Notes: generated by a model not told the origin, from the sequence alone. Positions 37,164-50,858 are shown, numbered from the stretch's first letter. The stretch: 64,000 bases of DNA from Chrysomallon squamiferum (GCA_012295275.1 CM022679.1:18544842-18608841), one strand, 5' to 3'. Translations and numbers: made by a program.

Positions 37164-40100
37164 GCCTTTCAGCACATATGCACGTGATTCATACCTGGTA
37201 AACATGTTATTATATGTAGCAAACATCTTTTTCAGCCATAAAAGCACTTTATTCAGTCCATACCGAGGCTTGGTAAAACATTCCAGATGGTTGATTGGAT
37301 GGGTCCCTTGACAACATAATAATAATATAATAACATGTCTTTAAAGCACAATTTAAGTAAAACAAATTACATAAAATAACAAACTTCAGTTTATTCAGTC
37401 CATACCTAAGTGGATAGTCAAAAAAAAAAAAAAAAAAATGCCCCAGAACTCTGGAAATGATAAACAATGTTAAACTTTATTGTACAACTACACGTACAAA
37501 CATAACATGAACACATTTATTTCAACAAATACCAAACATGCAGGTGTTCATTTTTCAATACTTCTAAAAATATCCTAAAATGATTTACATAAAAATTAAT
37601 AATAATTTCATTAAAATAAAATCAAGATGTGTTTTAAAACTCAATTTGCTCTAGTATAATTTGGTTAGTATATAAACAAATGCAGTGAATACTGACTATT
37701 GCAGTATTTTCACATGAAAATAAATTAAATCACTGATAAAATCAAAATATAATTAAAATAGAGGTATTTTCATTCTGATCTTGTATGCATATAAGTAATA
37801 TGATATGCAGGTAAGAAAAACCGACTTTGTAAATTCAACCCAGTACCTTTAAGATAAGAATTGAAGCTGTGCTATATATATATTAAAACTTGGCCAGGGC
37901 AAGTTGAAACAATTTAATTTCTGATTATGATAATTGTTATGTAAACTGAAAAGTCCTTACGAAGTTTTCTAAATTAAAAGTGTATCCATCAGAAACAAAT
38001 TAAGAAGAGAACAATGACAACTAGAGTAATAAGCCAGTAAAAAATAATGACAACATTCTTGTGCAAACCTTAATACTTGATTTGATGTTTTGTTAAAAAA
38101 TTATATAAACATTACTTTATTATTAACAAAAGCAATAATATCATGAACTGTACAGATGCATAGATGCTATTTTGACTCAAGTCTTTATTACATCACTGAC
38201 TTGTCACAACCATTATTAGTAAAACAATGTCCTGTTCATTAATTTTCCAGGACATGTTTTTCTTCTTCTTTTTTTTCATTCCTTAACATTTACTTGCAAC
38301 AGTTGTATAATGAAAATGAATTCTTTATATATTTACTTTGTACATAAGACAAGAATGTCTGTTATTTTGAATGTAAACTGAAATGTTTTAGTGCTGTGTG
38401 AATAAGCAATTTCAGATTGTGAAGAAGATATATAATTTTTACATCCTACAGCTACTAACAATGTGTCAAGATATTTGCATGACAGCACCACTATCAATCA
38501 CAATGTATTAAATGAAATATGCTGTAAACTGAATCACTTTATATTACCTATTACTGATGAATGTGTAAAATAAATGAGTTAATTTGCTGTGACATTTGCA
38601 TATAAAGCTTTTAAACAAATACAAACATAATTCAGTTAACATAATTTTTTTTAAATTATTTAATTGATCCCATGAACATTTATGGTTATCCTTTCTTTGA
38701 AAAATAAAAATGTTTCATGATGATCTAAACAGACTTAATATAAAATAAATTTTTTTAATTACATTGTTTTCTTGAAAAAATAAAGTTGCCTGTAGCTTGT
38801 GTAAATGGCTTCTAATGAAAACCATCAACAGAAAATTTAATATTCTCATAAACTGTTTTAGCAAGATCAAAATGTACCTGAATTTTGAGAAATACAATAA
38901 AGATGGTAATATTGTATAAATTGATTTTACATATATTTTAAAATGTTCTGAATAGATGGAATATCGATTTTTGTTATTTGCAAAGAATTACATTGTACAA
39001 ATCATGTAAGAATATATTTCATTTCATCTCCAGTGGACATATATTTCCTTTACTATATATCTGTTACTGCATTTTGGGGCAAAGGCATATTCCTCAGTGT
39101 GTGTGTGTGTGTGTGTGTTAAAAAATAAAACAATTGTCAACAGACAAATTGCACTATTCAGCTTCTGATCTCTCTATTTTAACAATGTTGATATATGTAT
39201 AAAATATATTTATAAGATAAAACTGACTTTGCCAGTATCTTTCCAGCAACCAGAATACTTAATTTAATGATGAACATAACATTAGAATCTAAGTTTATTC
39301 ACTACATCACAATCATATTATTTATGTAAATATAATTATATATTAAACATAAATGAATCTATAAAAACAAAATCTATATATATACACTCCAAACACTGTA
39401 TCACAGTCAAAGAATAAAAATTTACAAAATAAGTAGCACTGAAGAATAATAAATCAAACATTTCCCTCTAGCAGTTATTACACATACAAAATGACATATA
39501 AACAAATTCTGATATTTGTCCAGAAAGCAGTTATTGTAAATGATATTGAGGTAATTTAGAAAGCAAACTGTTTCATCTTTATCCATAAAAATGATTAGAA
39601 CTGTGATTGATACAAAGCATAATGGGGCATCAAATTAATTCTAAAGCAAATACAAAGTAAAAAGTGCAAATTTTATTTATAATTATTTTATTAAAGAAGG
39701 GAGTATGTCATCTAAAACTGTAACCAAGTCATGACAGATATAAAACTTCAGTAGGTCATAATTTCAAAGTCCTATCTTTCCTCTGTTTACCATATGGAAC
39801 TATATTAAACTATTAAAATGATTTTTCACATGAACACACCAAGTAATGTTTGCTAAAATGAAAGCTACTGCTTTCCCTATACAAACACTATTAAATGTAA
39901 AAACACAATGGAATTTCATGGATAGGGCCATTCTGGACAAAATGTGCTAAAGGTAAATATATTTTAAATAAAATGACGTAAAGATATTTGATTGCAATGC
40001 TCAATAAAATTATTATGTACAGGCAACATAAATAATGTGATTTATACATATTCCAGTGTTGGTTATTTTTCCTTTTTTCTTGCTTTTGTTCAAAATATAA

Positions 40101-41940
40101 GATAACAAAACAAATAAAAATAAAACATTGTTTTTCCAAAATTCAAATCAGGTTTGCTTTCTCACTTTATAAATCAGTTGCCAAATTTAGTATAATCATC
40201 CCATACATCCTAACCCCAACCATCCATAATTTTTAAAAAGCCACTTTATTACCTTCCATGAAATGGCTCTGATGCATAACATATGACAGGTTGTCAGCAG
40301 TAACTATTTAATACATATCAATATCCTGATAAACATTCCTCCTCCCAATCAAACTTTTGATTCAAAGTTCACAACTGAAAATATTTGAAAGAATCATGGT
40401 TGACTGACAGTTGATAAATGACCAAAAAAAATAAATAAAATAAAATAATAAAATGAAAAAAAAATAAAAAAATAAATACAAATGAAAACAAATGTAATAA
40501 ATAAAAAATAAAAAAAAAAAAAATAATAAAATAAAGTATAAATAAAATTTACAGAAGTTATCTTTTTAGCAAAAAATGATATATACATAAATTTTATAAA
40601 AGTAGAAAACAGCATAATAAACAAAGGCTTGAATTTTAAACGACACAACTAAAATTAAAATTAACATCTTTAATTCAGGTAGACTTTCACAATAAAAACA
40701 GTTATATTAAAATCAGAACAGACTACAGAATGACTAAAGCCATAATCAGTTGACTGAACAGTTCATTGATCTGTAATAAAAATCTACAAAAACCGAAATG
40801 AACATTTTCAGGTTTTAGATCATACTTTTAATCAAATTTAAAATTTGATAAAATGGTGTAAAGCCTAATTTTTTTCAGTGCTAAAGTTTTTTTTTTTTTT
40901 TTTTATTGTATTAAAAGCATCTCATATGTTGTAATTATGAGTTAATTGCAATGATTTAATTGATTCTTAGTCAATTCCATTAAAATGTTTAACAAAATAT
41001 TTAAATAATTTATACTGTCTAACCTTGGTATTCTTATACATATGATGATTTCATGATTGATATACATTATTAATAATCTTCGTAAAGGTAACAAAATTGA
41101 ATACTAATGTTTAAAATTAATGTAAAGACTTTCAACTGATATAGTTGTGTTGTTTTAACATCACAAAGAACATTTTCTCACAGTAAGTTTTGGTTTTTCC
41201 ATCACTTATTAATCTAACAGAAAGAATGGTGAATAAACTAAACAAACAGTAAAAAATATTAAAATAAACAAAATCAACAAAATAACTTAAAATGTTGTTA
41301 AAAACCCCACAAACACAACTATCTTGCTCATTCAGTAATTTTATTTCACTGAACCTCTACATCAGACAAATGTGTAAAATAAAATAAATAATTGTTAATA
41401 ATCTGATGGTAAGGGAGTATATGCTGACATCAGCTGGTGTGACTCAGAGATGCTGGTGGTCTGGATGGGTTGAGAAGTCTATGAATAAAGTTACGAACTG
41501 CTGTGTAGATGTGACGAGGGAATGCACAGGGCTGCATTTTTGTGAGAACATTTCCACAGTGGCTGATATAGTCAGTAAAAATAGTCAAGGAAATAAATAT
41601 AGTAAAGCATGTTTATTTCAAATATTTGCAAATTTTCTTTAATTAATCTCATTTTTAGGGATTTTTTTTAAATAGTAAATCTTGAAGCTAACTACATAAA
41701 GATGAATTTATGCAGTAACAATAATTTGTGTAAATTTCAAAAAATGTTCACCTTTTTACCCTCTTATTAATTATTTAAATAGAAAATAAATTATTTAACT
41801 CTGTTTACATAAAAGTTAGAAAAAATATTTGCAAATTGCAAAATAACTAATAAAAAAAATTCCAACATCAGAAAAATTAATTTTACATTTACAAGTAACA
41901 AGGTTTGTTTATTTATACTATTAATATACTTTCCAGAAGG
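37164..41940. other. Gene-poor AT-rich stretch between REXO5 and NAA60
   Basis: No exon with splice-consistent coding sequence was found on either strand. A 'ttattcagtccatacc' block occurs twice (near 37249 and 37390). A minus-strand AATAAA (plus-strand tttatt, near 37478) at the far end and several AT/AAT-rich tracts (40425-40550) are present. Part or all could be a long 3' UTR of NAA60, but the sequence does not prove it. Confidence 0.35.
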
Positions 41941-41952
41941 ACTAAAACTACA

Positions 41953-43546
41953 TCATTGTAATGACCAGGTTAAAGGATATAAAACAGACCATGGTGGTTG
42001 TCCTCCATTGATATAAAGCACATAAGAATAACCGTCCCGCGGTTTGCCTTGAATGGAATAATAGTATGGGAGGAAGCTATGAGCTGTGAAATTTCGTCTT
42101 TCATAAAATTTGAGTGCCACAATATTGGTGGAGAGTACATGTAGATAAGCAGCCTTGCAAGTTTGATCGTTCTTTTGTTGATAGGTGAGACAACAAACTG
42201 TCAAGGAGAAGAGATGCTGCAATAAAAACAAATATTTCCATTTGACTATTTACTGATGGTAATGTCTGCCTTTCACATTTTTAAAAAATAATTTATTCTA
42301 AATGAGTTAGTAAAACCAGCATTACCATAAAAAAATACAAAAAGCAAAATCAGATGATAAGATGTAATAGTGATAAAAATATTGCTAAAAAAATGTCTGA
42401 TACAAGTAAATTTACAAAGTGTAAAATTTACCTCAGCCTTTAATAATCAAATTAAATATATAAAAACACATATTTATTTATGCCTTTTGTATGTAAGATG
42501 CCATACCAATTCCATTTCTCCTGAAATCTCCAACCACTCCTAGACTAAGTATGTAGGCTACTTGAACAGTGGGTGGGTAGTATGATGCCAAAATATCTGA
42601 ATCCTAAAGAGAAAAAATTGCTCTTTTCAACATCAGCATCTTTATCAGCTTAGTTGATAAAATCTAATACCACCATTTTATTCTCATGGATATACCTAAT
42701 GAAATATATCATTTTCTTGGTCTGGACAATAATAGTGTGATCAGTTAAAGGAAAAAACTGAGTAATAAAATCTTCTTACAATAAATTTGTTACCTTTATA
42801 GTGCTTTGTAAATAAAAATAATTAATGTTCTTTCACTGCTAATGAATTTATAATTAAAACACAATATATTAGATACTCCAATATTACTAGTAAAAACAGA
42901 TTTGAGTATACATCTGTATGATATTATTTTGCTAATATATCATAAATGGAAATTCGAAGAAATCAGATAATATTTGTAATGTCTCAGTTTTTTGCAAATG
43001 TTCTTATAAAAACTGGAGAAGTTATGAAAACCCAGTTGACATATACTTCTTTCATAAGTTTTGACTTGGTTTTAATCTCTGCTACAATTAGTCCAATAAT
43101 TCTGGAATGATATGTTGCTGCAAGTGAGTAGAATCGTGGAGAAGATGTAATGTCATTGTACCACGACTCAGGATACCTGAAAAAGGTCAAGTACTATATA
43201 TTACACAGTAATTAAATATTTCACAATTTTTTTAACTTTTAATCTGAATTTAAAAACATGTATCCATCAGATATTAATCTAAACATATATTCAACTAAAT
43301 GTTAAATCTATGTTTATAAGGACAAGAAAAAAAAAGAAGATAAAACAGAGATACCATCTATAACACCTTTTAAACTAGTAATGCAAGTTATCTTTTTACT
43401 ACTAATAATAAATGAATAAATAAAACAAAAATTTACTCTATTGGAAACCATTCTGTGCATAATTTCTTGACCTCATCCAAATCATCTGGACTAAGAAAGC
43501 GCAGCTGAATTTCTTGCTGCATACAAAGAGAATGTGCCTTGCTCAT
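41953..43546 (-). CDS. NAA60: N-alpha-acetyltransferase 60, with an apparent frameshift in the last exon
   Basis: GNAT-fold enzyme that acetylates N-termini of membrane proteins at the Golgi. Exons (minus): 43437-43546, 43047-43176, 42507-42603 and 41953-42216; the first three join in phase. Diagnostic stretches are LCTEWFPIEYPESWYNDI, RFYSLAATYHSRIIGLIVAE, VQVAYILSLGVVGDFRRNG (acetyl-CoA-binding RxxGIG), CKAAYLHVLSTNIVALKFYE, LPYYYSIQG, DGYSYVLYINGG and PPWSVL. In the last exon the frame set by the splice reads ASLLLDSLLSHLSTKE, as expected for the family. The continuation DQTCKAAYLHV is in the next frame, so one extra base seems to lie near 42166-42175. The protein would be about 199 aa. 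Vertebrate NAA60 has a longer hydrophobic tail after PPW; here a stop follows soon. Transcription start is unknown. Confidence 0.85.
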
Positions 43547-44431
43547 GAAGACATTTCACAGTAGATGTCTCAAAATCACAGCAAACCTCGCCGCTTCATC
43601 ACAGTCCACCCACTCAGGTCTAACTCACCTGAGGTCTGCCTCTTCTACCCAGTTCTTCAATGAAAAACAATTTGTTTATCAAAGGCTGTCCTGAAGAAGC
43701 TGCACATTAAAGGCTTCCCCTCTCGTAAGAAACATACAGTGTATGTGAAGATACTTTTAGTTAAAGATCTTTGTCAAATGTTAAATGTTAAAATTAGCCT
43801 ATTCATCAGATTTCACATTTGCATTATATCTAACAACAATTAAATATTACTGGTGTATAGGTATTCGGAAAAGATGGCATTATGCATATTTGGAAAAAAG
43901 GCACCTTATTTATTTTTTTCTGCATAGATGCTTTAAAAAATCTTAAAAGCACTTTAGAAAATACAATTTATTCATGCAATATTGCTACACATGTATATTA
44001 ATATATAGCATCACTGAGCCACTTGGTTTTGCTTAACAAAGTACAGTATAATATCAGTTTAATATTACAATTATCACATTATTATCACATTTAAAAATAC
44101 AGTATTAGTATATACACAGATCCACTCAGTCACTTGATTTTGGATAGCATGAAGTTTCTAGTGGATGTTGTGACCAACAATTATGAATTGTTTTTGTACA
44201 CAGAACTTAACTGAATATGTTATCATGATCAAACACCAAGGGAATTAAGTGTCTGTCTGTGTGTGTGTGTACAGATATAAATTTGGTATATACACATGCA
44301 CATTACATATATGTATGCTTACATGTGTAAATAGATGCACAAGTTTCTTTATGCAGATGTACCTAATGTTAATACTTAATAGGCAAACAATAGATAAATA
44401 TTCTCCAGAATGATATTCTGTCAGTTCAAAG

Positions 44432-44433
<2 letters not shown>

Positions 44434-44475
<42 letters not shown>
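44434..44475 (+). repeat. (GT)n microsatellite
   Basis: A run of about 20 GT units in the NAA60-RRP7A spacer. The open frame seen on its minus strand is only the repeat. Confidence 0.9.
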
Positions 44476-44478
<3 letters not shown>

Positions 44479-44780
44479 AAAATATTTTTCAGGTGCAATT
44501 TTTTCCAAATCTGCATAGTGTCATTTTTTCCTACACCTGTTGTATCAGTGGAGTATGCTGTATATTTTACGTGCAACTAGATCATATGCTAAATGATTAA
44601 ACTTATTATCATTTATATTGTTTATATATACTTTTTTTTTTTAAAAGTCTATGATTACTAAATGTATTAAATGATTTTCACTTCACAATACCAGTGTAAA
44701 TGGTTAAGTAACATGAGTTGTAATAAAGAAAACACATATTTGATGTCTAACTTAAAGCAGAACATAAAGACATTTGGCAT

Positions 44781-44837
44781 ATAGTAACTCAGTGAGTACA
44801 ATAGTAATTGTTACTATTGTACTCACCGAGTTACTAT
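44781..44837. repeat. 57-bp near-perfect hairpin
   Basis: Two 27-base arms (44781-44807 and 44811-44837) are reverse complements with a single mismatch and a 3-base spacer (ttg). Arm motif: ATAGTAACTC..GTGAGTACAA. It is isolated in the spacer, outside any recognised element. It could be a small foldback element or a transcribed hairpin. Confidence 0.8.
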
Positions 44838-45768
44838 ACTAAAACTAGAGAAAGAAAATATAATATTTTTCTTTGATTTGTAAAAACAGTAATAATACTT
44901 TTATAGAGTTATGTGCTTTAATGACATAATCATTTTAAACAAGATTTAGTTGCACATAAAATGAAATACAAGTTCGCCCATCAATATTTAATTACTTATT
45001 AAGTTATTAGTATTCTGCAACTGAAGGCGAATTGTCATCAGACTCGTGGTCAGTGCAAGAACAATAACGTATTTTGGAAACGTGTAGTTTTTAAATATAC
45101 AGAATCTAACAAAAACATACTGTAGTAAATTAATGACCTACATATTGAGTTCGTTATTATGATGATAACATTTATAATCGTAATGATAAAAATGTTAATG
45201 AAACCGGAAAACAACGAACTCTTAAATCTAAAGAATGTATCCACAGACTTACTTCCTTATACCAGTTAAAATAAAGTACTAGTACAGGCAGTTTTTAAAT
45301 GATAACAGCCATAAATTGGGTAAAACATGTGATTTGAGTAAAACTATTAAATATGACATGTTACCAACATGATAAATCCAAAGATTAAGGACATGGAATT
45401 AAAATCAAAATATTGAAAGCGGAAATTAACGAATGCTTTCTTCAAATCCTTCCTTCAAAATCACGTCGAAACGAAAAGAAAGGAACAAAGAACAAAACTG
45501 ACATTTAGAAAAATTATTAATTGATCCATTAAGGAAAATATGAAAATGATATTAAAATATTTTATCACGTTTTTTTCTTGTAATTATTTATTAAACTGTT
45601 AAGAGACTACGGTTATAAACGAATAGTTTTGAAATGAACATTAGGCAATATCACTATCACAGTATCAGTGTAAAGATCTTATGTTTTGCTAGTTTTAGAA
45701 CCACATAATTAAATAAAATGGTGGTGATAATCTTGCGTATATGTCTGTTGAATTTATTTTTTCTAATA

Positions 45769-45889
<121 letters not shown>

Positions 45890-46037
45890 GACTAAAACCG
45901 ATTTTTTTTAAAATATTTATTCGAGATAGTTTTCCGGGTTTTGTTCAGTTTTATTATAAATTTATATTGAATCATTTTCCATATGAATTGGCTGAAACAA
46001 AATAATAAATTTATATGGTCATATTAAATAACCAAAA

Positions 46038-46995
46038 ATGTCGATTTCCGGCACGCATGGAAATGTTGTTGTTAATGGTTTTACAGGTAAATAATATAAA
46101 TGTAATAATTTCAGTTTGTATATGGGTAATTCTATGATAAGAAATAATGCTTCTGATATAAATTATAGATTATTTTTTCTTTCTTTTTATCTGACAGCTG
46201 TACCTTTAAAATTAAAGCAAAATGACCAGGCAGAACATCATCTATTTTTGAAACAGCATAGAGTAAAAGATACTGATGCGTCAAAACCAGAGGATAAGAC
46301 ATTATTTGTGATTAATATACCCCCATACTGTACAAAGGTTATTGGATTTTATATTAATTTCATCTTCTGCAGTATATTTTTTATCATTTGAAATGTAAAG
46401 TGAATTTTGATCAGCACATAGTTGAAAGGGTTATGGCCTGCGAAGTCGACAACTTCAATAAATTATCTTGAAATTGTGTCTACTTAGCGGGACAAGCTGA
46501 AATGTACCAGTGAGGATCTGTCGATGTCCCGGGACTCATTAATTGGCGTTTTACCTGGCTGACGGTGTGCGCAGTAAAAAGGTAACGACGAGATGTTACT
46601 GTACCGCAGCTATTACTATAACTACTATTATTATTACAATTCAATTTCAGTTCAGTAAATGTATTTGCCAAAGGCAGCATGACTATAAACACAAAACAGA
46701 CAAGAATACAGTTAGAAAACAAAAACAGTTGTATAATACTTTACAGTATACAAACACAGGAATAAAAAAATTAAAGTAATAATTATGATAATAAAAATAT
46801 AAACATATAGTTGTTATGTATTAAATTACATATTTATCAAGATTCCTCAAAGTTTTTATTTTTGAAGACAAAAGGTTGATTATGTTAAAAGTAGATGGTC
46901 TTGTATACAAATATTTCTTTAAATATGATAATCTAATATCATTATAAAATAAACATTTTGATGCAAAATGGAATTCATCTTCAAAGCTTCCACTG

Positions 46996-47045
<50 letters not shown>

Positions 47046-48880
47046 CAACAAAAAAACCCCACACCAATGGGTCCACTAAGAAGGTTCGATCCTCTGTGTC
47101 AAGTATCCCACTAGAAAGGCTCTACTGATTGAGGTTAATCTGAAATTCATATTACGTTGTGGGTATTACAGTACTAAATAAATAAATAAATAAATGTTCT
47201 TGTCAGTTGTGAAGATCAGTATTCAATTCGGTGTAGAAGAGGATCTCTTCCCTCAGATATCCCGTCTTGTCTGGGGTATCGGGGTAGGTTTTTGTGTTGC
47301 TGTCAGTATAGTATCGTCTTAATGGCACTAAAACGTGGAATCTCGGCTAACAATCCGTTAGGAACTAAGTCGTGGTTTTTCCTGAGATTAGAAATCTCCT
47401 CGGCATAAATCTTAGGAACTGGCATTGTTTCCATTTTAGCTCAGTCCGTGGCTTTTGCCCTAAATGCATCAACATGCTTAATAAATGGCACCACCACGTG
47501 GTTGTGCTGTATCTGGTCTGCCGTCTGGAGCATGTTGTCCACAGTCACAACGTAGGCTCTGCATTGTGACATAGTACACTCCAGTAAGTTTTCTTTCCAT
47601 ATTTTTGATACATGTCGATACAAGTCACTCTAAATTGTGCAGCTGCCATAATGTTAAATGTGAAATAGTTTTCCATTTTGATATAAAACTTTATATAGAT
47701 TAAACCAGGAAAAGAACCAATGTACAAGTGCCTGCTCAGTATAAGAGAAGGATCAATTTGCTAACCAAAACAGTAAATTGGTAGAGCATAATAAGAGCAA
47801 ATAAACAAAAAACAAAAATACACAGGTACCTACTCTATTGATGAAAGTCTAATTACAAATTCTACCCAGGACAGTAATCACATAAAATTCGACTTCAGGG
47901 TTCTCTTCTCGTTGTTAACAAAAAAGGCAAAATGTCTACGTCCCGGGACTTTTATTATTCTGCGTCCTGGTACTAAACAAAATAGATTTGTCGACTTCCC
48001 AGGCCGACACCATCTACGTATGAATTATTTAATGAATAATTATAAGTTGATGTAGATTTCAGATGATTCCTAATTTTAAATGAATATATCTTTTTAAAGA
48101 TACTGCTTTTTGTTACAAAGAATGTAATCAGTTTTTGAACGTATGATATTGATATTAATTATCATGAATAAGTGTTTCCTTGATGCAAAAATGGTTTAAT
48201 TATAGACTCTTTTCCTAATTTAGTTCCATAAAAATATCATTATCTTTTTTAGCAGATAAAATATTTTTATAAGCTTCAAAATTATTTTAATAAATTAGAT
48301 TATTATTATTATTATACAGGAATCACTAAAGCAAATTTTTTCTAAGAGTGGCAGAATCTGTCATGTCTACCTCCATGAAAGACCAACATCAGCAGCATCT
48401 GAAGAAACTATGTCAAAGTACTTTCCAAATAACAGAGATCCACAGGTAATTAATCTGATTTAAATAACTCCTGTGGATAAAAATATGAAAAGTAAAATTG
48501 TAAGCATGTTATGACCTGAATAATAAAGGACAGTTATCATCAGTTCTAATATAGCATTGTTTTTATTAGTTTACTCTTCCAAAAACTTTAAAAAAAATAG
48601 AAAAATGAAAAAGAGAACAAATAAGAAATAGTTTGAAAGTATCAGCCCATAGTGCACAGACATAAAAGCACACATGGATCTGCATGAAGTACACTGAATA
48701 ACATTGCCATAATCATAGCTTAAATTGCTGTGGCCATGGTAAATGGGGATGAAACTGTGACATTTTCTTATCATCCATATCTAATATGTTTTTTTTTTTT
48801 AATCCTTACTTTCCAATGTCAGCAATGGCACATTGATCTCAAAATAAAAATTGCAAACTTCCACATAATGCAACATATAT

Positions 48881-48917
<37 letters not shown>

Positions 48918-48957
48918 TAAAGCATTTCTGTTGACTGTGTGTAAGTATATATGTATA

Positions 48958-49011
<54 letters not shown>

Positions 49012-50842
49012 ACATATAGATAATGTATGCATGATATATTCGTACTTACAAAACAACAGAAAAGATGGTATCCTTTTTACTACTCTTTTAAATCTTTGAC
49101 ACAGTTTTTGGTTGGGTAAAGTGTAAACACTTGTTACCACAAAATAACCCTTGTAGCCCTTTTATCACTTGACATGTGGCTTTTCCCCAACCCTGCTAGA
49201 TATGTATATATCAGCTGAGTCAATTAAGTAAATATATTTTTTAGATTAAAATATTATTTTTGCATGGAATGAATAAATAAATAAACACACACAAACACAC
49301 ACACACACACACACACACACTAATTATTGTAAAAGATAAATAATACTGAATTATTTTTTAAATAAACATAAAAGTTAATCTAGAAATTTAACCAAATTCC
49401 CCTTATAAGTGGAATATTTTCCATAATTTTTTTCTGTTTATCAGGGTTTTAAAGTTGCATATATTGTGTTCAAGAATGCACATGCTGTGTCGAAGGCTGT
49501 TGAATTGCCATTTGATGAAGTCTTTCTTATTGAGACAGAAAACTCTCACTTAAACACTGGAATAGCAGGTTAGAAAATTTGAAAATAAACCGTATTTCAT
49601 TTTGATTTATTCTACAGTTATTTTTATTTTATCTATTATTTCATACTTATTTTGTTTTTGTTTTATTTTTTTTGGTTCAAATTATTAAAGTAATTATCTT
49701 TTAAAACTTATTAGAATCATTATTTTTAACATTCAGAATAATGTTTACTTGCATATTCTCATTATTACATTTTCATCATAGTTTTTATTTTTATGATTAC
49801 TTCAGAATGGTGTCAGCAGTATGAGGATAGTATTGTTGATATAGACAGGATGCAGAAAGAGATCAATATCTTCATGATAGAGTTTGACAAGAAAATCGAA
49901 GAGGTAAATCAACTTGTTAATGCAAACTGTAGCTTATATTTCTTAATAATATTTAAGGTGAAAATTAAAAAGACTTTTTATTTTATGTTCTTCTTTAAAC
50001 ATGAATTAAAAATCATTTTGTTGTATAATTCCTCAATCATTGATTATTCACCATTTCATGTATTCTTTTTTTTATTCATTCATTAAGGACAAGCAGAAAG
50101 CGAAGGATACAGAAGGTGTACCTGATGAAGAAGGTTGGATCACAGTCAGTCGCCATAGCAACAAAGTAGTTCCAAGAACTGAGGCAAATGAAAAAAAATT
50201 TAAGACTAAAGAAAGAAAGAAGAGGAAGGAAAAGGTAACTGCAGTTTTGGGGATATTTGAAAATGAACTAAATTCTGTTTTAAAGAACATTATTCTTAAT
50301 TAAGAATTTAATGTCATAAAAAGAATTACAGAAAATAGTATAATCTAGTTGTTATGAAATGGTTAATTTATTTTTGACTGTGTTTTCAGACTCTATATTT
50401 GTATATCTCTTTTGTGTAACAGCAGAACTTTTTATTGTAGATAGATCTGCATTATTTGCTGTTTAAAACAAAAATATTTATTTTGTTTCAGGAACTTTTA
50501 CATTTTTACAGCTTTCAAGTACAACAAACAAAACAGCAACGTAAGTTTTAAACAGTGTCATTTTTTTATTATTAACTTTTCTTCAATTAAAAAGGTTTTG
50601 AGGTACATACTTTTTGACTATTTTTGTTTTTACTTTTTTTGCATGTAAAATTAATTAAATAATCTTCATAGATAACTTTAAATGATTTTGTTAAACTGAC
50701 ATTAGTGTATAATTTATTATTTTGAAATTCTATTGCATATATTTTTATTTGAATAGAAATTGATACTCTTCGTCAGAAGTTTGAAGAAGACAAACAAAGA
50801 ATTGCCTTGATGAAAGCTTCAAGAAAATTCCGTCCATATTGA
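46038..50842 (+). CDS. RRP7A: Ribosomal RNA-processing protein 7 homolog A, 8 exons
   Basis: Nucleolar factor of small-subunit (40S) pre-rRNA processing, part of the UtpC/CURI group in yeast. Exons: 46038-46086, 46198-46337, 48320-48445, 49445-49568, 49806-49903, 50088-50234, 50492-50540, 50757-50842. All phases agree, giving 272 aa, close to the usual 280. The start MSISGTHGNVVVNGF is followed by VPLKL, an RRM-like fold (TLFVINIPPYC, then IFSKSGRICHVYL, then GFKVAYIVFKNAHAVSKAVE), and the RRP7 domain (EWCQQYEDS, DEEGWITVSRH, KRKEKELLHFYSFQ). The end is IALMKASRKFRPY, the family's conserved C-terminus. The start is the first ATG in the frame, with a downstream GTAAAT donor. Intron 2 (2 kb) hosts a Mutator-like relic. 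Confidence 0.95.
46435..48005 (-). mobile_element. Mutator-like (MULE) element relic with FLYWCH-type transposase fragment
   Basis: The ends are inverted repeats: GGCCTGCGAAGTCGACAA at 46435-46452 and TTGTCGACTTCCCAGGCC at 47988-48005. Related GTC.A.GTCCCGGGAC motifs lie inside each end (near 46521 and 47934). Between them, on the minus strand about 47630-47240, one frame reads CTMSQCRAYVVTVDNMLQTA, then HNHVVV and FIKHVDA. This is followed by KIYAEEISNLRKNHDLVPNG and IPRFSAIKTILY with PRYP, interrupted by two stops. The order (FLYWCH zinc finger ending in HNH, then P.IYAEE..NL..P) is that of FLYWCH-MULE transposases. The catalytic part is missing. It lies in RRP7A intron 2. Confidence 0.7.
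46999..47042 (+). repeat. (CA)n microsatellite
   Basis: About 22 CA units inside the MULE relic. Confidence 0.9.
48884..49010 (+). repeat. (TA)n and (GT)n microsatellites
   Basis: A TA run at 48884-48914 and about 24 GT units at 48961-49008, in RRP7A intron 3. A shorter (CA)n run lies at 49286-49320. Confidence 0.9.
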
Positions 50843-50852
50843 TTATAATTAT

Positions 50853-50858
50853 AATAAA
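50853..50858 (+). terminator. RRP7A poly(A) signal
   Basis: AATAAA 11 bases after the RRP7A stop codon. Confidence 0.55.

Noticed and set aside
40394-40648. 84-codon Phe/Tyr-rich minus-strand frame suggesting a membrane protein
   Set aside because: It comes from an AAATAA-type simple sequence. Hydrophobicity is a composition effect.
41406-41642. 78-codon plus-strand frame
   Set aside because: It starts with ATG but lacks domain character, and lies next to the NAA60 3' end on the other strand.
43575-43740. Extra NAA60 upstream exon
   Set aside because: A CTCAG|GTGAGT donor on the minus strand near 43627 could mark a 5' UTR exon, but no coding continuation joins in frame with 43546.
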